64,000 bases of DNA from DASZRZ01 sp963732925 (GTDB taxonomy: Bacteria > Acidobacteriota > Terriglobia > Terriglobales > Acidobacteriaceae), in contig CAVTBJ010000012.1 of NCBI GenBank assembly GCA_963732925.1, forward strand, positions 558,001-622,000. The letters are read 5' to 3'. Of this stretch, positions 27,720-37,340 are shown piece after piece. The position numbers and the translations under genes were made by a program. The number at the start of each line of letters is the position of its first letter. The stretch's first letter is position 1. The notes beneath the pieces are model-generated. The model did no database searches, was not told the origin of the DNA, and saw only the letters and a list, made by a program, of their open reading frames with translations.

Positions 27720-28581
27720 TCCCGGAGTTGCCAGCGGTGGTGGAACCAGCGCCATGGTTCCGCAGATCGCCCGCCTGCGGCGCCGCCGCCATGATGGCCC
27801 GGAGGTGTGGACGCTGGAGCTGCAACTCGAAACTTCGCAACCCGGCGGCCAGCCCCACCCCGCGTTCCTGCCGGGACAGTTCAATATGCTGACTGCATTT
27901 GGCGTTGGCGAGATCGCGGTCAGCTTCAGTGGAGATCCCGGCCACCGCGGCCACTGGGCGCACACGATTCGCGGAGTGGGACAGGTGTCCAACGCGCTGC
28001 TGCGCCTTCGCAAGAACGATGTAGTTGGAGTGCGCGGTCCTTTCGGAAGCGGGTGGCCGATGAAGGAGATGGCCGGCCGCGATGTCGTGGTGGTGGCCGG
28101 GGGAGTCGGCCTGGCGCCGCTGCGCCCGGCACTCTATGGGCTTCTGAGTGACCGAAAACGCTATGGACGCATCGCCCTCATCTATGGCTCCCGCAGTGCC
28201 GAACAGCTTCTTTTTCGTAAGCAGCTTGAGCAGTGGAGCAGGCAATTCGACATGGCGGTCGAATTGACGGTGGACCATGCCGGTCGGGATTGGCGCGGTC
28301 ACGTGGGCACGGTGACCACGCTGCTTTCTCGGGTACCGTTCGATGCCCGCAACGCCATTGCACTAATCTGCGGTCCGGAAATCATGATGCGCTTCACCAT
28401 GGCCTCGCTGCTCGGAATGGAACTGCCGGAGCAGAACATCTATCTCGCCATGGAGCGCAACATGAAATGCGCGGTAGGGCTCTGCGGTCATTGCCAGTTC
28501 GGTCCCACGTTCGTGTGCCGCGACGGGCCGGTCTTTCGCTGCGACCGCGTGCGCAGCCTGCTGTCGGTGAAGGAGCTGTAA
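27703..28581 (+). CDS. hydG: Hydrogenase gamma subunit, FAD/NAD(P)-binding with 2Fe-2S
   Basis: 292 residues from ATG 27703; another in-frame ATG at 27697 is equally possible. The N-terminal flavin domain includes FLPGQFNMLTAFGVGEIAVS. The NAD(P)-binding domain includes DVVVVAGGVGLAPLRPALYG. The C-terminal cysteines CAVGLCGHCQFGPTFVC and FRCDRV bind a 2Fe-2S cluster, as in dihydroorotate dehydrogenase electron-transfer subunits, AsrB and HydG. It exchanges electrons between NAD(P)H and the hydrogenase. It overlaps the upstream cNMP-binding gene and precedes hydD by one base. Confidence 0.93.
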   Translation: MAHLSDPGVASGGGTSAMVPQIARLRRRRHDGPEVWTLELQLETSQPGGQPHPAFLPGQFNMLTAFGVGEIAVSFSGDPGHRGHWAHTIRGVGQVSNALLRLRKNDVVGVRGPFGSGWPMKEMAGRDVVVVAGGVGLAPLRPALYGLLSDRKRYGRIALIYGSRSAEQLLFRKQLEQWSRQFDMAVELTVDHAGRDWRGHVGTVTTLLSRVPFDARNAIALICGPEIMMRFTMASLLGMELPEQNIYLAMERNMKCAVGLCGHCQFGPTFVCRDGPVFRCDRVRSLLSVKEL

Positions 28582-28582
28582 G

Positions 28583-29354
<772 letters not shown>

Positions 29355-29374
<20 letters not shown>

Positions 29375-30644
29375 AGTGGACTACCTCGCCCGGGTCGAGG
29401 GCGAGGGCCGCTTCCAGGTCGTGGTGCGCGACGGAGAAGTGCAGCGAGCCGAATTCAGCATCTTTGAGCCACCGCGTTTCTTTGAGGCTCTTCTGCGCGG
29501 ACGGGCATACTCTGACACCCCCGACATTGTGGCGCGGATCTGCGGCATCTGTCCCGTTGCCTATCAGATGAGCGCGGTGCATGCCATCGAAAATGCGTTC
29601 GGGATTCACGTCACCGGTGCTCTGCGCGACCTGCGCCGGCTGCTCTACTGCGGCGAGTGGATCGAGAGCCATACGCTTCATATTTACATGTTGCACGCGC
29701 CGGACTTCCTGGGTTACGACGGGGCAATCTCCATGGCGCGCGATCACGGCGATGCCGTGCGCCGGGGGCTGCAACTGAAAAAGGCGGGGAATGAGATTCT
29801 GTCGCTGCTGGGAGGACGCGAAATCCACCCCATCAATGTGCGCGTGGGCGGATTTTACCGGGTGCCCCGGCGCAGTGAACTTGAGCCCCTGGCAGAAAAA
29901 CTGAAATGGGCGCGCGACGCCGCCCTCAACACCGTGCGCTGGGCCGCTGCGCTCGAATTTCCCGACTGCGAACGGGACTATGAGTTCGTTGCCTTACGGC
30001 ACGACCAGGAATATCCCTTCAACGAGGGCCGCGTCGTCTCCAGCCGGGGTTTGGATATCCCGGTTGCGGAGTACGCAAATCACTTTGAAGAACACCAGGT
30101 GGAGTACTCCACCGCGCTGCAATCGCGGATTCGCGGACGTGGCATTTACCTGGTCGGTCCGCTGGCCCGTTACAGCCTGAACTTCGACCGGCTGTCGCCG
30201 ATGGCGCAGCAGGCAGCACGCGAGGCGGGCCTGGGGCCCTCTTGCACGAATCCTTTCCGCAGCATCGTGGTGCGCGCCGTAGAGGTGTTGTACGCCTGCG
30301 ATGAGGCGCTCCGGCTCATCGCCAACTACGAGGAGCCGGGACAGCCTTCCGTTGCTGTGGAGCCGCGAGCGGACGCCGGCGCGGCAGCGACGGAAGCCCC
30401 GCGGGGACTGCTCTATCATCGCTATCGTCTGGACGCGCAGGGAAACATTGTGGAAGCGCAAATCGTACCTCCCACCTCGCAGAACCAGGCAAGCATTGAA
30501 GCGGACTTGAACCGCTTCCTCCCTGACTGGCTGGGGCTTCCCGATGACACCATTCGCCAGCGCTGCGAACAGACCATCCGCAACTACGACCCTTGCATCT
30601 CCTGTGCCACCCACTTCCTGCGGCTTGAGATCGACCGTGGCTGA
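29355..30644 (+). CDS. hydA: Group 3b [NiFe] hydrogenase large (alpha) subunit
   Basis: 429 residues from ATG 29355; a longer in-frame start at 29262 lies inside hydD and lacks similarity. Nickel-binding motif L1 is ARICGICPVAYQMSAVHA (C63, C66). Motif L2 is DPCISCATHF (C414, C417, H420), with a nine-residue tail after His420 that may be removed during maturation. The N-terminus VDYLARVEGEGRF is the group 3 pattern. It catalyses reversible H2 oxidation coupled to NAD(P)(H) via HydBG. The maturation protease gene follows directly. Confidence 0.96.
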
Positions 30645-30663
30645 TAGAAGGCCTGCGCACCGC

Positions 30664-31122
30664 ATGGTTGTGATTGGAATCGGCAACCAGCTGTGCGGCG
30701 ACGATGCCGCGGGGCGCGCCGTTGTGCGGGCTTTGCGGGGGAGGCTTCCGCAAGGAGTTTCCGTTGTTGAGGTCGAGGGAGATGCGGGCTCATTGCTTTC
30801 TCTGTTGGAGGACTGCAACGCAGCGTTCCTCGTCGACGCCTGTCTTTCCGGCGCTCCCGCGGGAACCATTCACCGTTTCGACGTAAGCCAGTCGCCCCTG
30901 CCGCAACTCGGCGCGCGACTCTCCACCCACGGCATCAGCCTGGCCGAAGCCATCGAACTGGCGCGCACGCTAGGTCAACTGCCATCTAGCTGCATTGTGT
31001 ATGCTGTCGAAGGCGAGTCGTTCCGTTCGGGAGAAACACTGTCTGACGCGGTTGCGCAATCCATCGGTCACGTCGCGGAGCAGATCCAGAGCGAAGCCAG
31101 AAATCTGGGCATCCCGCTCTGA
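30664..31122 (+). CDS. [NiFe] hydrogenase maturation protease (HycI/HyaD family)
   Basis: 152 residues from ATG 30664; a GTG at 30637 overlapping the hydA stop is an alternative. The family motif appears at the start as VVIGIGNQLCGDDAAGRAVV, with the nickel-sensing Asp in GDD; the second Asp is in AAFLVDACLSGAPAGTI. The HydA tail after His420 is its likely target. It closes the hydrogenase operon. The hyp genes needed for cofactor assembly are not in this window. Confidence 0.9.
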   Translation: MVVIGIGNQLCGDDAAGRAVVRALRGRLPQGVSVVEVEGDAGSLLSLLEDCNAAFLVDACLSGAPAGTIHRFDVSQSPLPQLGARLSTHGISLAEAIELARTLGQLPSSCIVYAVEGESFRSGETLSDAVAQSIGHVAEQIQSEARNLGIPL

Positions 31123-31142
31123 TCCGTCCTCCGCATGCCGGG

Positions 31143-32213
31143 CTATGCCGCTTTGAATAAGCTCCTGATCGCAGAGCGTTTCTGGAGCCGTCGGGAAGGC
31201 CGCGGAGAAAATGCCGCTATTAGCGCGCCCGCAACTCCGGCCAGTCCTGCAAACTTCGCCGCCGGATGGATCGTGAGCCACAGTTGCAGGCTGGCGCCGT
31301 GAGCGCGCTTATCGAATCTGCCGTGAGCGGCGAATTCTCCGGGGACGGGTTTCCATAGGTTGTCCGGCCGCTTGGGATCTTCCGGTTCGCTGGTCTGCTG
31401 CGACTTGTAGCCGGTCCGGCCCAAGTACCTGTCCAGCAGTCCGGGAGCGATCTTTTCTCCTACGATGCTGACGACGGTCGTCATGCCCACTCGAAGCTCG
31501 CGCCGCGGATGATAGGCGGCATAGTAAATCGCGCGCGCCGGAACCTCGGGTTGATAGATTGGCGGTACGGGCTGCGCCTTGTTGGGCAGCCGGCTCTTGA
31601 CCCAGGAAAACTGCGGAGTGTTGACCGCAGGCAAATCAACCCGGGTTACGCGAACCGCGCTGTTCTGGTGCAGTAGCTCCGTACGCAGCGACTCCAAAAA
31701 ACCGCGAATGGCATGCTTGGAAGCGCAATAGGCCGCCTGCAGCGGAATGCTGCGATAGGCCAGGGCGGAACCCACCTGGACGATCACACCCCGGTTACGC
31801 GGCAACATCCGGCGCAAGGCCGCCATGGTTCCGTAGGCAGATCCCAGATAAGTGACCTCGGTGACCCGGCGCAATTCCTCGGGAGTAAGTTCCTTGATTG
31901 GTGAGAACACCGAGGTCATCGCGTCGTTGATCCAGATGTCGATGGGGCCGAAGCGTTCTTCCACCTTGGCGGCGGCCTCCTCCACCTGCTTGGGATCGGC
32001 CACATCGGTGGGAATGCCGATTGCTTCTCCTCCCATCTCTTCGACCTCTTTGCGTGTGGCCTCCAGCCGTTCCGGGTCCCGGGCGAGCAAACCAATCTTG
32101 GCGCCACGACTGGCAAATTCGCGCACCGTGGCCCGCCCCACGCCAGCGGTGGCGCCCGTAATTACAACCACGTCAGCAGGTTTTTGATCTTTAGTATTAT
32201 TATCGCGGCTCAT
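31143..32213 (-). CDS. Short-chain dehydrogenase/reductase with C-terminal membrane segment
   Basis: 356 residues from ATG 32213; the frame stays open to 32405 but that part covers the his leader region. The NAD(P)-binding motif is VVVITGATAGVGRATVREFA (TGxxxGxG). The catalytic Ser and YxxxK are in VQVGSALAYRSIPLQAAYCASKHA. The C-terminus carries a hydrophobic stretch (FAGLAGVAGALIAAF) that may anchor it to the membrane. Such membrane-tailed SDRs are frequent in soil bacteria; the substrate is unknown. It is convergent with the hydrogenase operon and divergent from the his operon. Confidence 0.88.
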   Translation of the reverse strand: MSRDNNTKDQKPADVVVITGATAGVGRATVREFASRGAKIGLLARDPERLEATRKEVEEMGGEAIGIPTDVADPKQVEEAAAKVEERFGPIDIWINDAMTSVFSPIKELTPEELRRVTEVTYLGSAYGTMAALRRMLPRNRGVIVQVGSALAYRSIPLQAAYCASKHAIRGFLESLRTELLHQNSAVRVTRVDLPAVNTPQFSWVKSRLPNKAQPVPPIYQPEVPARAIYYAAYHPRRELRVGMTTVVSIVGEKIAPGLLDRYLGRTGYKSQQTSEPEDPKRPDNLWKPVPGEFAAHGRFDKRAHGASLQLWLTIHPAAKFAGLAGVAGALIAAFSPRPSRRLQKRSAIRSLFKAA

Positions 32214-32366
32214 GCTCAATGTGATGGGTGTGAAGCTTTCGGCCGTTGCTTGCCTCCATTTGCCGGGGCTCGGAAGGACTTGAGCCGTTCGGCGTAAGTC
32301 ATTGTTTAAACTGGGGTAAGCCTCCAATTCTTTACAAGGGGCGCTTCCTTTGATATACAAAGAGGA

Positions 32367-32438
32367 ATGACAACGCTGACCCATCGCCATCATCATCATG
32401 ACCACGCGGCGAACGTGTCGGCGGAGACATGGCGATAA
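32367..32438 (+). CDS. hisL: his operon leader peptide HisL (23 aa, six His codons)
   Basis: A 23-codon frame starting MTTLTHRHHHHDH and ending ETWR. His codons fall at positions 6, 8, 9, 10, 11 and 13, four of them consecutive. AGAGGA lies directly upstream of the ATG as a ribosome-binding site. The stop (TAA 32436-32438) precedes a strong intrinsic terminator and hisI by about 100 nt. This is the standard design of a histidine-sensing leader peptide whose translation stalls when charged tRNA-His is scarce. It is a regulatory peptide with no expected function of its own. Confidence 0.9.
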   Translation: MTTLTHRHHHHDHAANVSAETWR

Positions 32439-32498
32439 GAGATTAAGGCACTCATATCAAGCCCGCTGACGCGACCTTCGCGCAGCGGGCTTTTTCTT
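32400..32498 (+). promoter_or_regulatory. his operon transcription attenuator
   Basis: Three competing pairings are visible. 1:2 is GACCACG (32400-32406, one bulged C) with CGTGTC (32414-32419). 2:3, the antiterminator, is GTCGGCGG (32417-32424) with CCGCTGAC (32463-32470), eight pairs including one G.U. 3:4 is the terminator AAGCCCGCTG/CAGCGGGCTT. A ribosome stalled on the His codons at 32388-32399 would cover strand 1 and favour 2:3, allowing read-through into hisI. With ample histidine the 3:4 terminator forms. The pairings are read directly from the sequence; the mechanism is inferred from the well-studied enterobacterial his leaders. Confidence 0.85.
32459..32498 (+). terminator. Intrinsic terminator of the his leader
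   Basis: A perfect 10-bp stem AAGCCCGCTG (32459-32468) / CAGCGGGCTT (32483-32492), with a short inner CGCG..CGCG match, is followed by TTTCTTT. It lies after the leader stop and before hisI, so it can only serve as an attenuator. Confidence 0.92.
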
Positions 32499-32544
32499 TG
32501 CCCGCTGCCGGCGCGCGGACGAGGCGGCAAACTGGAAGGCGGAG

Positions 32545-32895
32545 ATGGAAATCGATTTCGACAAGATGCAAGGACTGGCCCCGGCCATCATTCAGGACGA
32601 GGCCAGCGGCGAAGTCCTGATGCTGGGATTCATGAACAAGATAGCGCTCGAAGCCACACTGAGCAGCGGGCGCGTCACCTTCTACAGCCGCACCCGGCAG
32701 AAGCTCTGGACCAAGGGTGAGACCTCCGGCAACGTGCTGGAAGTGGTTCGTGCTTCCACGGATTGTGACCGCGACACCATCCTGCTTCAGGTGCGCGTGC
32801 TGGGAGCAGGCGTGGTCTGCCACACGGGAACGCGCTCCTGCTTTACCGAGTCGCTGCCGGTCAAGGCGGCGGCTGGCAGCGAGGTGTCGCGATGA
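32545..32895 (+). CDS. hisI: Phosphoribosyl-AMP cyclohydrolase HisI
   Basis: A 116-residue single-domain HisI (no HisE fusion). It opens the ring of PR-AMP in step 3 of histidine synthesis. Family motifs: GEVLMLGFMNKIALEATLSS, GRVTFYSRTRQKLWTKGETS and DCDRDTILLQVRVLGAGVVC, with zinc and magnesium ligands in the D-C-D-x-D region and in CHTGTRSCF. It is the first structural gene behind the attenuator. hisI ahead of hisG is unlike the enterobacterial order. It overlaps hisG by four bases. Confidence 0.95.
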   Translation: MEIDFDKMQGLAPAIIQDEASGEVLMLGFMNKIALEATLSSGRVTFYSRTRQKLWTKGETSGNVLEVVRASTDCDRDTILLQVRVLGAGVVCHTGTRSCFTESLPVKAAAGSEVSR

Positions 32896-33763
32896 AGCTG
32901 CGGCTGGGAATTCCCAAAGGGAGCCTGCAGGACTCCACCGTGCAATTGTTCGGACGGGCAGGCTTACGCGTCTACACCAGTTCCCGTTCGTACTTCGCCA
33001 ATACCGACGATCCCGAGATCGAGTGCATGCTGATTCGCGCCCAGGAGATGGCGCGCTACGTGGAGCATGGCGCGCTGGACGCAGGACTGACCGGCCGCGA
33101 CTGGGTAGTGGAAAGCGGCCTGGACGTTGTGCCCGTTACCGATCTGGGCTATGCCAAGCAGAGCCTGGGTAAGGTCCGCTGGGTGCTGGCGGTTCCCGAA
33201 GACTCGCAATACCAGAAGGCGGAGGATCTTTCCGGCTGCATCGTGGCTACGGAACTGGTGAACGTTACCAGGAACTATTTCGCCGGAAAGAATGTGCCTG
33301 TGCAGGTGGAATTTTCCTGGGGCGCAACCGAGGTCAAGCCGCCGGTGCTGGCGGACGCCATCGTGGAAATCACGGAAACCGGCAGCTCGCTGCGCGCCAA
33401 TCGCCTGCGGATTATCGACACCGTGCTTGAATCCTCGACGCAACTGATCGCCAACCCGTGCGCCTGGGAAGACGAAGCCGAAGCGCACGAAAATGCAGAA
33501 CCTTGCACTCATGCTGTGCGGCGCCATCCATGCGCAGGGCCGGGTTGGCTTGATGCTGAACGTGCTGCAAAAAGACCTGCCGGCGGTAGCTGGCGCTGCT
33601 GCCCTCGCTGAAAGGGCCCACAGTGGCGGCGCTGGCCAACTCGGAATGGGTGGCGGTCAACACGATCATCGAGGAAACCTCGGCCTGGACCCTGATTCCC
33701 AAGCTCAAGGCCGCGGGCGCGCAGGGCATCGTGGAGTATCCACTGAACAAGGTGGTGATGTAA
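32892..33763 (+). CDS. hisG: ATP phosphoribosyltransferase HisG, long form (frameshifts near 3' end)
   Basis: The first about 195 residues are in one frame: MKLRLGIPKGSLQDSTVQLF, LTGRDWVVESGLDVVPVTDL and the PRPP loop ADAIVEITETGSSLRANRLR. Near 33475-33490 the frame changes to MQNLALMLCGAIHAQGRVGL. Near 33590 it changes again to VAALANSEWVAVNTIIEETS and PKLKAAGAQGIVEYPLNKVV, ending at taa 33761-33763. The restored protein of about 290 residues has the C-terminal ACT-like domain of HisG(L), so it would be feedback-inhibited by histidine and not need HisZ. It catalyses the first step of the pathway. It overlaps hisD by one base. Confidence 0.88.
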
Positions 33764-35014
33764 TGCGCGTCCTCGAAGGCAAAAAGGCGGAGCTGCTGCT
33801 GCGCGGCCGGGAGCAGCGCGGCATGGCCGAGCTCGATGCCGTCGAGCCGCAGGTCCGGCGCATCGTTAACGACGTGCGCAAAAACGGCGAGCGCGCATTG
33901 CGCCGCTATGCCGAACGCTGGGACGGAGTGGGCAAGCGTGAGCCGATGGCAGTTCGCGGAAGACGAAATGCAGCGCGCCTGGGAAGAAGCTTCGCCAGAA
34001 TTTCGCGGCGGCGCTGCAACGGGCCGCAGGTAACATCCGGCGCTTCTGCGAATGGCAGAAACCAAAAGAATGGAAGCGCGAAGTTGCGCCCGGCGTTTGC
34101 ATCGGGCCAGATCGTGCGTCCGCTGAGTTCGGTGGGCTGCTACGTTCCTGGGGGACGCTATCCTCTGCCTTCCACCATGCTGATGACTGTCATTCCCGCG
34201 CAAGTCGCCGGCGTGCGAGCGCATTCAGGTGGTCTCGCCGCGTCCGGCGCGGGAGACGCTGGCAGCGGCCGCGTTCCTCGGAGTGCGGAATTCTACCGTA
34301 TCGGCGGGGCGCAGGCCATCGCTGCCCTGGCCACCGGCACGGATTCGGTGCCGCGAGTGGACAAGATCGTTGGGCCGGGCAACAAGTACGTCACGGCTGC
34401 CAAGAGGCTTGTTGCGACGGTTGCTCCATCGACATGCTGGCCGGGCCGACGGAAGTCGTAGTCGTGGCGGACAGCGGCGATCCGGCGTTCATCGCCTCTG
34501 ATCTCGTGGCCCAGGCGGAGCACGATCCCGATGCCAGCGCGATCTTGATTACGTCTTCGCGAAGCTGGCGCGCGCGGTCGTCGAGCGAGGCCGATCGCCA
34601 GTCGCGCAACAACAAGATCGCCACGCGCCTCGCTCAAGCGCAACGGCGCGGTTCTGCTCATGAAATCTCGCGCCAGGAAGCCATTGCCGCCGCCAACCGC
34701 ATTGCCCCGGAGCACCTGACGATTGACAGCGACGGAATCGCGCGGTGCAGAATGCCGGGTCGGTGTTCATGGGCGACTGGTCGCCGCAGGCGGCGGGGGA
34801 TTATGCCTCCGGACCGAACCACGTGCTGCCCACCGGCGGAGCGGCGCGCTTTCGCGGCGGGCTGAGCGTGCTGGATTTCGTCAAAATCATTTCCGTCCAG
34901 GAGTTACGCCTCCGGGATTGCGGTCCATCGCGTCCGCAATCACGACTCTGGCGGAGGCCGAGGGCTTGAGCGCGCACGCCGCCTCCATTCGGCGTGAGGT
35001 GTGGCAATGCTTAA
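33763..35014 (+). CDS. hisD: Histidinol dehydrogenase HisD (many frameshifts)
   Basis: It starts at ATG 33763 with MRVLEGKKAELLLRGREQRG. Recognisable segments in different frames are VGCYVPGGRYPLPSTMLMTV (about 34135), EFYRIGGAQAIAALATGTDS, KIVGPGNKYVTAAKR, IDMLAGPTEVVVVADSGDPA, DLVAQAEHDPDASAILITSS and NHVLPTGGAARFRGGLSVLDF. These are the core motifs of HisD, including the NKYV and the zinc-site GPTE regions. At least six single-base frame changes lie between about 33950 and 34990. With corrections the gene ends at about 35014, overlapping hisC. It oxidises L-histidinol to histidine, the last two steps of the pathway. Confidence 0.85.
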
Positions 35015-36083
35015 GCCACGGGCCGCATTCGAACGGCTGGCGCCGTATCATCCGCCGCTGGCGGGGCGCCAGGGCTTGCGCCTCGACTTCAACGAGAGTA
35101 CCGTCGGCTGCTCGCCGCGCGTACTGAGCGTTCTGCAGCGCCTGGACGCCGAGTTGCTGGCGCAGTATCCCGAGCGCGATCCCGTCGAGCAGGAGGTCGC
35201 GCGTTTCCTGGACTGGACCCCGCGCAGCTTCTGCTGACCAACGGGGTGGATGAAGCCATTCATCTGGTTTCCGAGTGCTATCTGGACGACAGCAGCGAGG
35301 CGATCATTGTTGTGCCGACGTTCGGCATGTACCGGCTTTACGCCGAGTGCACGGGTGCGCGCATGGTGCCAGTGCAGGCCGGGAAGAACTTCGAATTTCC
35401 GACCGAGCAGGTGCTGGCGCGGATCACGCCGCAGACGCGGCTGATCGCGATCGCGAATCCCAACAATCCTACCGGAGCCGTCGCCAGCCGCGAGGACCTG
35501 CTGCGCATTGTCAAGTCGGCGGCCGACGCGGCAGTGCTGGTGGACGAGGCCTATTTCGATTTTTATGGCGAGACGCTGATGGACCAGGTGGGCCGTTGGC
35601 CGAACCTGTTCCTGGCGCGCACGTTTTCCAAGGCCTACGGCATGGCCGGCCTGCGCGCCGGAGTGCTGGCGGGCGATGAGGCCAGATGCAGATGCTGCGG
35701 CGGACGGCCACTCCTTACAACGTGAATGCCGTCGCGCTGGCCTGCCTGATGGAAGCGCTGCAGGATCAGGAGTACGTCCGGAACTATGCCGCCGAAGTGC
35801 GGCGCAATCGGGCCGCGCTGGAACGCGTGCTCGGAGAGCTGGGCTTTCCTTATTGGCCCAGCCAGGCGAATTTCGTGCTGTTTAAGGTTGGCGACTGGCA
35901 CAAGGAGTTCGTGCGCGGCATGAAGGAGCAGGGCATTCTGGTGCGCGACCGCAGTTCCGATCCCGGATGCGACGGCTGCGTGCGTATCACGGTAGGCACG
36001 GACGAGCAGACCGAGCGCCTCATTGCTGCGCTGCGCGTGCTGGCTCGCGGAATCGGTGCGCCCGAAAGGAAGCTCACGATGAA
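35007..36083 (+). CDS. hisC: Histidinol-phosphate aminotransferase HisC (frameshifts)
   Basis: It starts at ATG 35007 (a GTG at 35001 is possible). Fold-type I PLP enzyme segments appear in order: LRLDFNESTVGCSPRVLSVL, then after a shift near 35215 LLLTNGVDEAIHLVSECYLD, AIANPNNPTGAVASREDLLR, VLVDEAYFDFYGETLMDQ, the Lys region FSKAYGMAGLRAGVLAGDE, and after a shift near 35680 RRTATPYNVNAVALACLMEA through VRITVGTDEQTERLIAALRV. The end is uncertain: the last frame remains open into hisB, and a stop overlapping the hisB ATG (36081-36083) would fit if one more base is off. Confidence 0.85.
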
Positions 36084-36744
36084 ACAGGGCGTGAAACAAA
36101 CGAAAGCCCAAAAACGGGCAAAGCCCAGACGCTCAGAGCAAAGCATCGGGCAGGCAATCGGCAGGCGACGGTCGAGCGCAAGACGGCCGAGACCCAGATC
36201 GACCTCAGGCTTACGCTGGAAGGTCGTGGTCAATACGACGTTTCCACCGGCATTCGCTTTCTCGATCACATGCTCGAGCTTTTCACCCGGCACGGCGGCT
36301 TCGATCTGAAAGTTCGCGCTACCGGCGACCTGGACGTGGATCAGCATCACACGGTGGAGGATATCGGCATTGCGCTGGGCGAGGCTTTCGACCGCGCGCT
36401 GGGCAACCGGCGCGGGCATCATGCGCGCCGGATACTTCGTCATGCCCATGGACGAGACCCTGGGGGTGGCGGCCGTGGACTTCAGCGGGCGCGCCGCCTG
36501 GGTGATTGACACCAAGGTGCGAACGCGCCTGGTGGGAGACCTGCAGTCCGAACTGGTGCATGACTTCTTCGAAGGCTTTGCCCGCGGTGCGCGGGCGAAC
36601 GTCCACCTGAAGATTCTTTACGGACGTTCCAATCATCACAAGATCGAGGCGCTGTTCAAGGCCTTCGGCCGGGCGTTGCGCGTGGCCTGCTCGCGCGACC
36701 GGCAACTGGCGGGGATGCTGCCGAGTACCAAGGGACTTTTATGA
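36080..36744 (+). CDS. hisB: Imidazoleglycerol-phosphate dehydratase HisB (frameshifts)
   Basis: The probable start is ATG 36080 (MKQGVKQTKAQKRAKPRR), a basic N-terminal extension. After a frame change near 36155 the enzyme core reads RQATVERKTAETQIDLRLTL, STGIRFLDHMLELFTRHGGF and DLDVDQHHTVEDIGIALGEA. After a second change near 36410 it reads MRAGYFVMPMDETLGVAAVD, VHDFFEGFARGARANVHLKI and GRSNHHKIEALFKAFGRALR. The HHTVED and NHHKIEA motifs carry the manganese ligands. It is monofunctional: no phosphatase domain is fused. It overlaps hisH by four bases. Confidence 0.88.
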
Positions 36745-37340
36745 TCGCGATTGTCGACTACGGTGCGGGGAACCTGACCTCCGTTCGCAAGGCGTTCGAA
36801 TACCTGGGAGCGAAGATCCAGGTCACCGCCGATCCCGCCGATCTGGCGCGTGCGGAAAAAGTCGTGCTGCCGGGAGTAGGACACTTCAGCGCCACCGAGG
36901 CCATGGAGCGCAGCGGCATGCGGCAGGCGATCCAGGAGGCCATCGAGGCCGGCAAGCCGTTCCTCGGAATCTGCGTGGGCATGCAATGGCTGTACCAGGG
37001 CAGCGAGGAAGCGCCGCGGGTTCCCGGATTGGGCTGTTCCCGGGCATGTGCCGGACATTTCCGGTAGCGTGGAAGTCGCCGCACGTGGGATGGAACAGCC
37101 TTGAGGTCAATCCGGAGTCGCGCCTGCTGCGCGGCGTGGACTCGGGATCGTTTGTGTATTACACCCATTCCTACTTTGCGCCGGTGACCCCGGAGACGGT
37201 TGCCTGCACGCAGTATGGCGTGTCTTTCGCCGGAGCCGTGGAGCGTGAGCGACGTTTTCGGCGTGCAGTTTCATCCGGAGAAGTCCGGCCCGGCGGGACT
37301 TGACGATTCTGCGAAATTTTTGCGAGCTGTGACGTGCTGA
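36741..37340 (+). CDS. hisH: Imidazole glycerol phosphate synthase glutaminase subunit HisH (frameshifts)
   Basis: It begins MIAIVDYGAGNLTSVRKAFE. The nucleophile Cys is in FLGICVGMQWLYQGSEEAP. After a frame change near 37025 come HVGWNSLEVNPESRLLRGVD and FVYYTHSYFAPV; after another near 37245 the catalytic His-Glu motif VFGVQFHPEKSGPAG appears, ending at tga 37338-37340. This class I glutamine amidotransferase supplies ammonia to HisF, whose start it overlaps. The catalytic triad is recoverable, which again suggests sequence error rather than loss. Confidence 0.88.

Noticed and set aside
32331..32366. Promoter TTTACA-17 nt-TATACA upstream of hisL
   Set aside because: The spacing is good, but the -10 would end only 7 nt before the leader ATG, leaving no room for a transcribed ribosome-binding site. 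The real promoter is probably further upstream.
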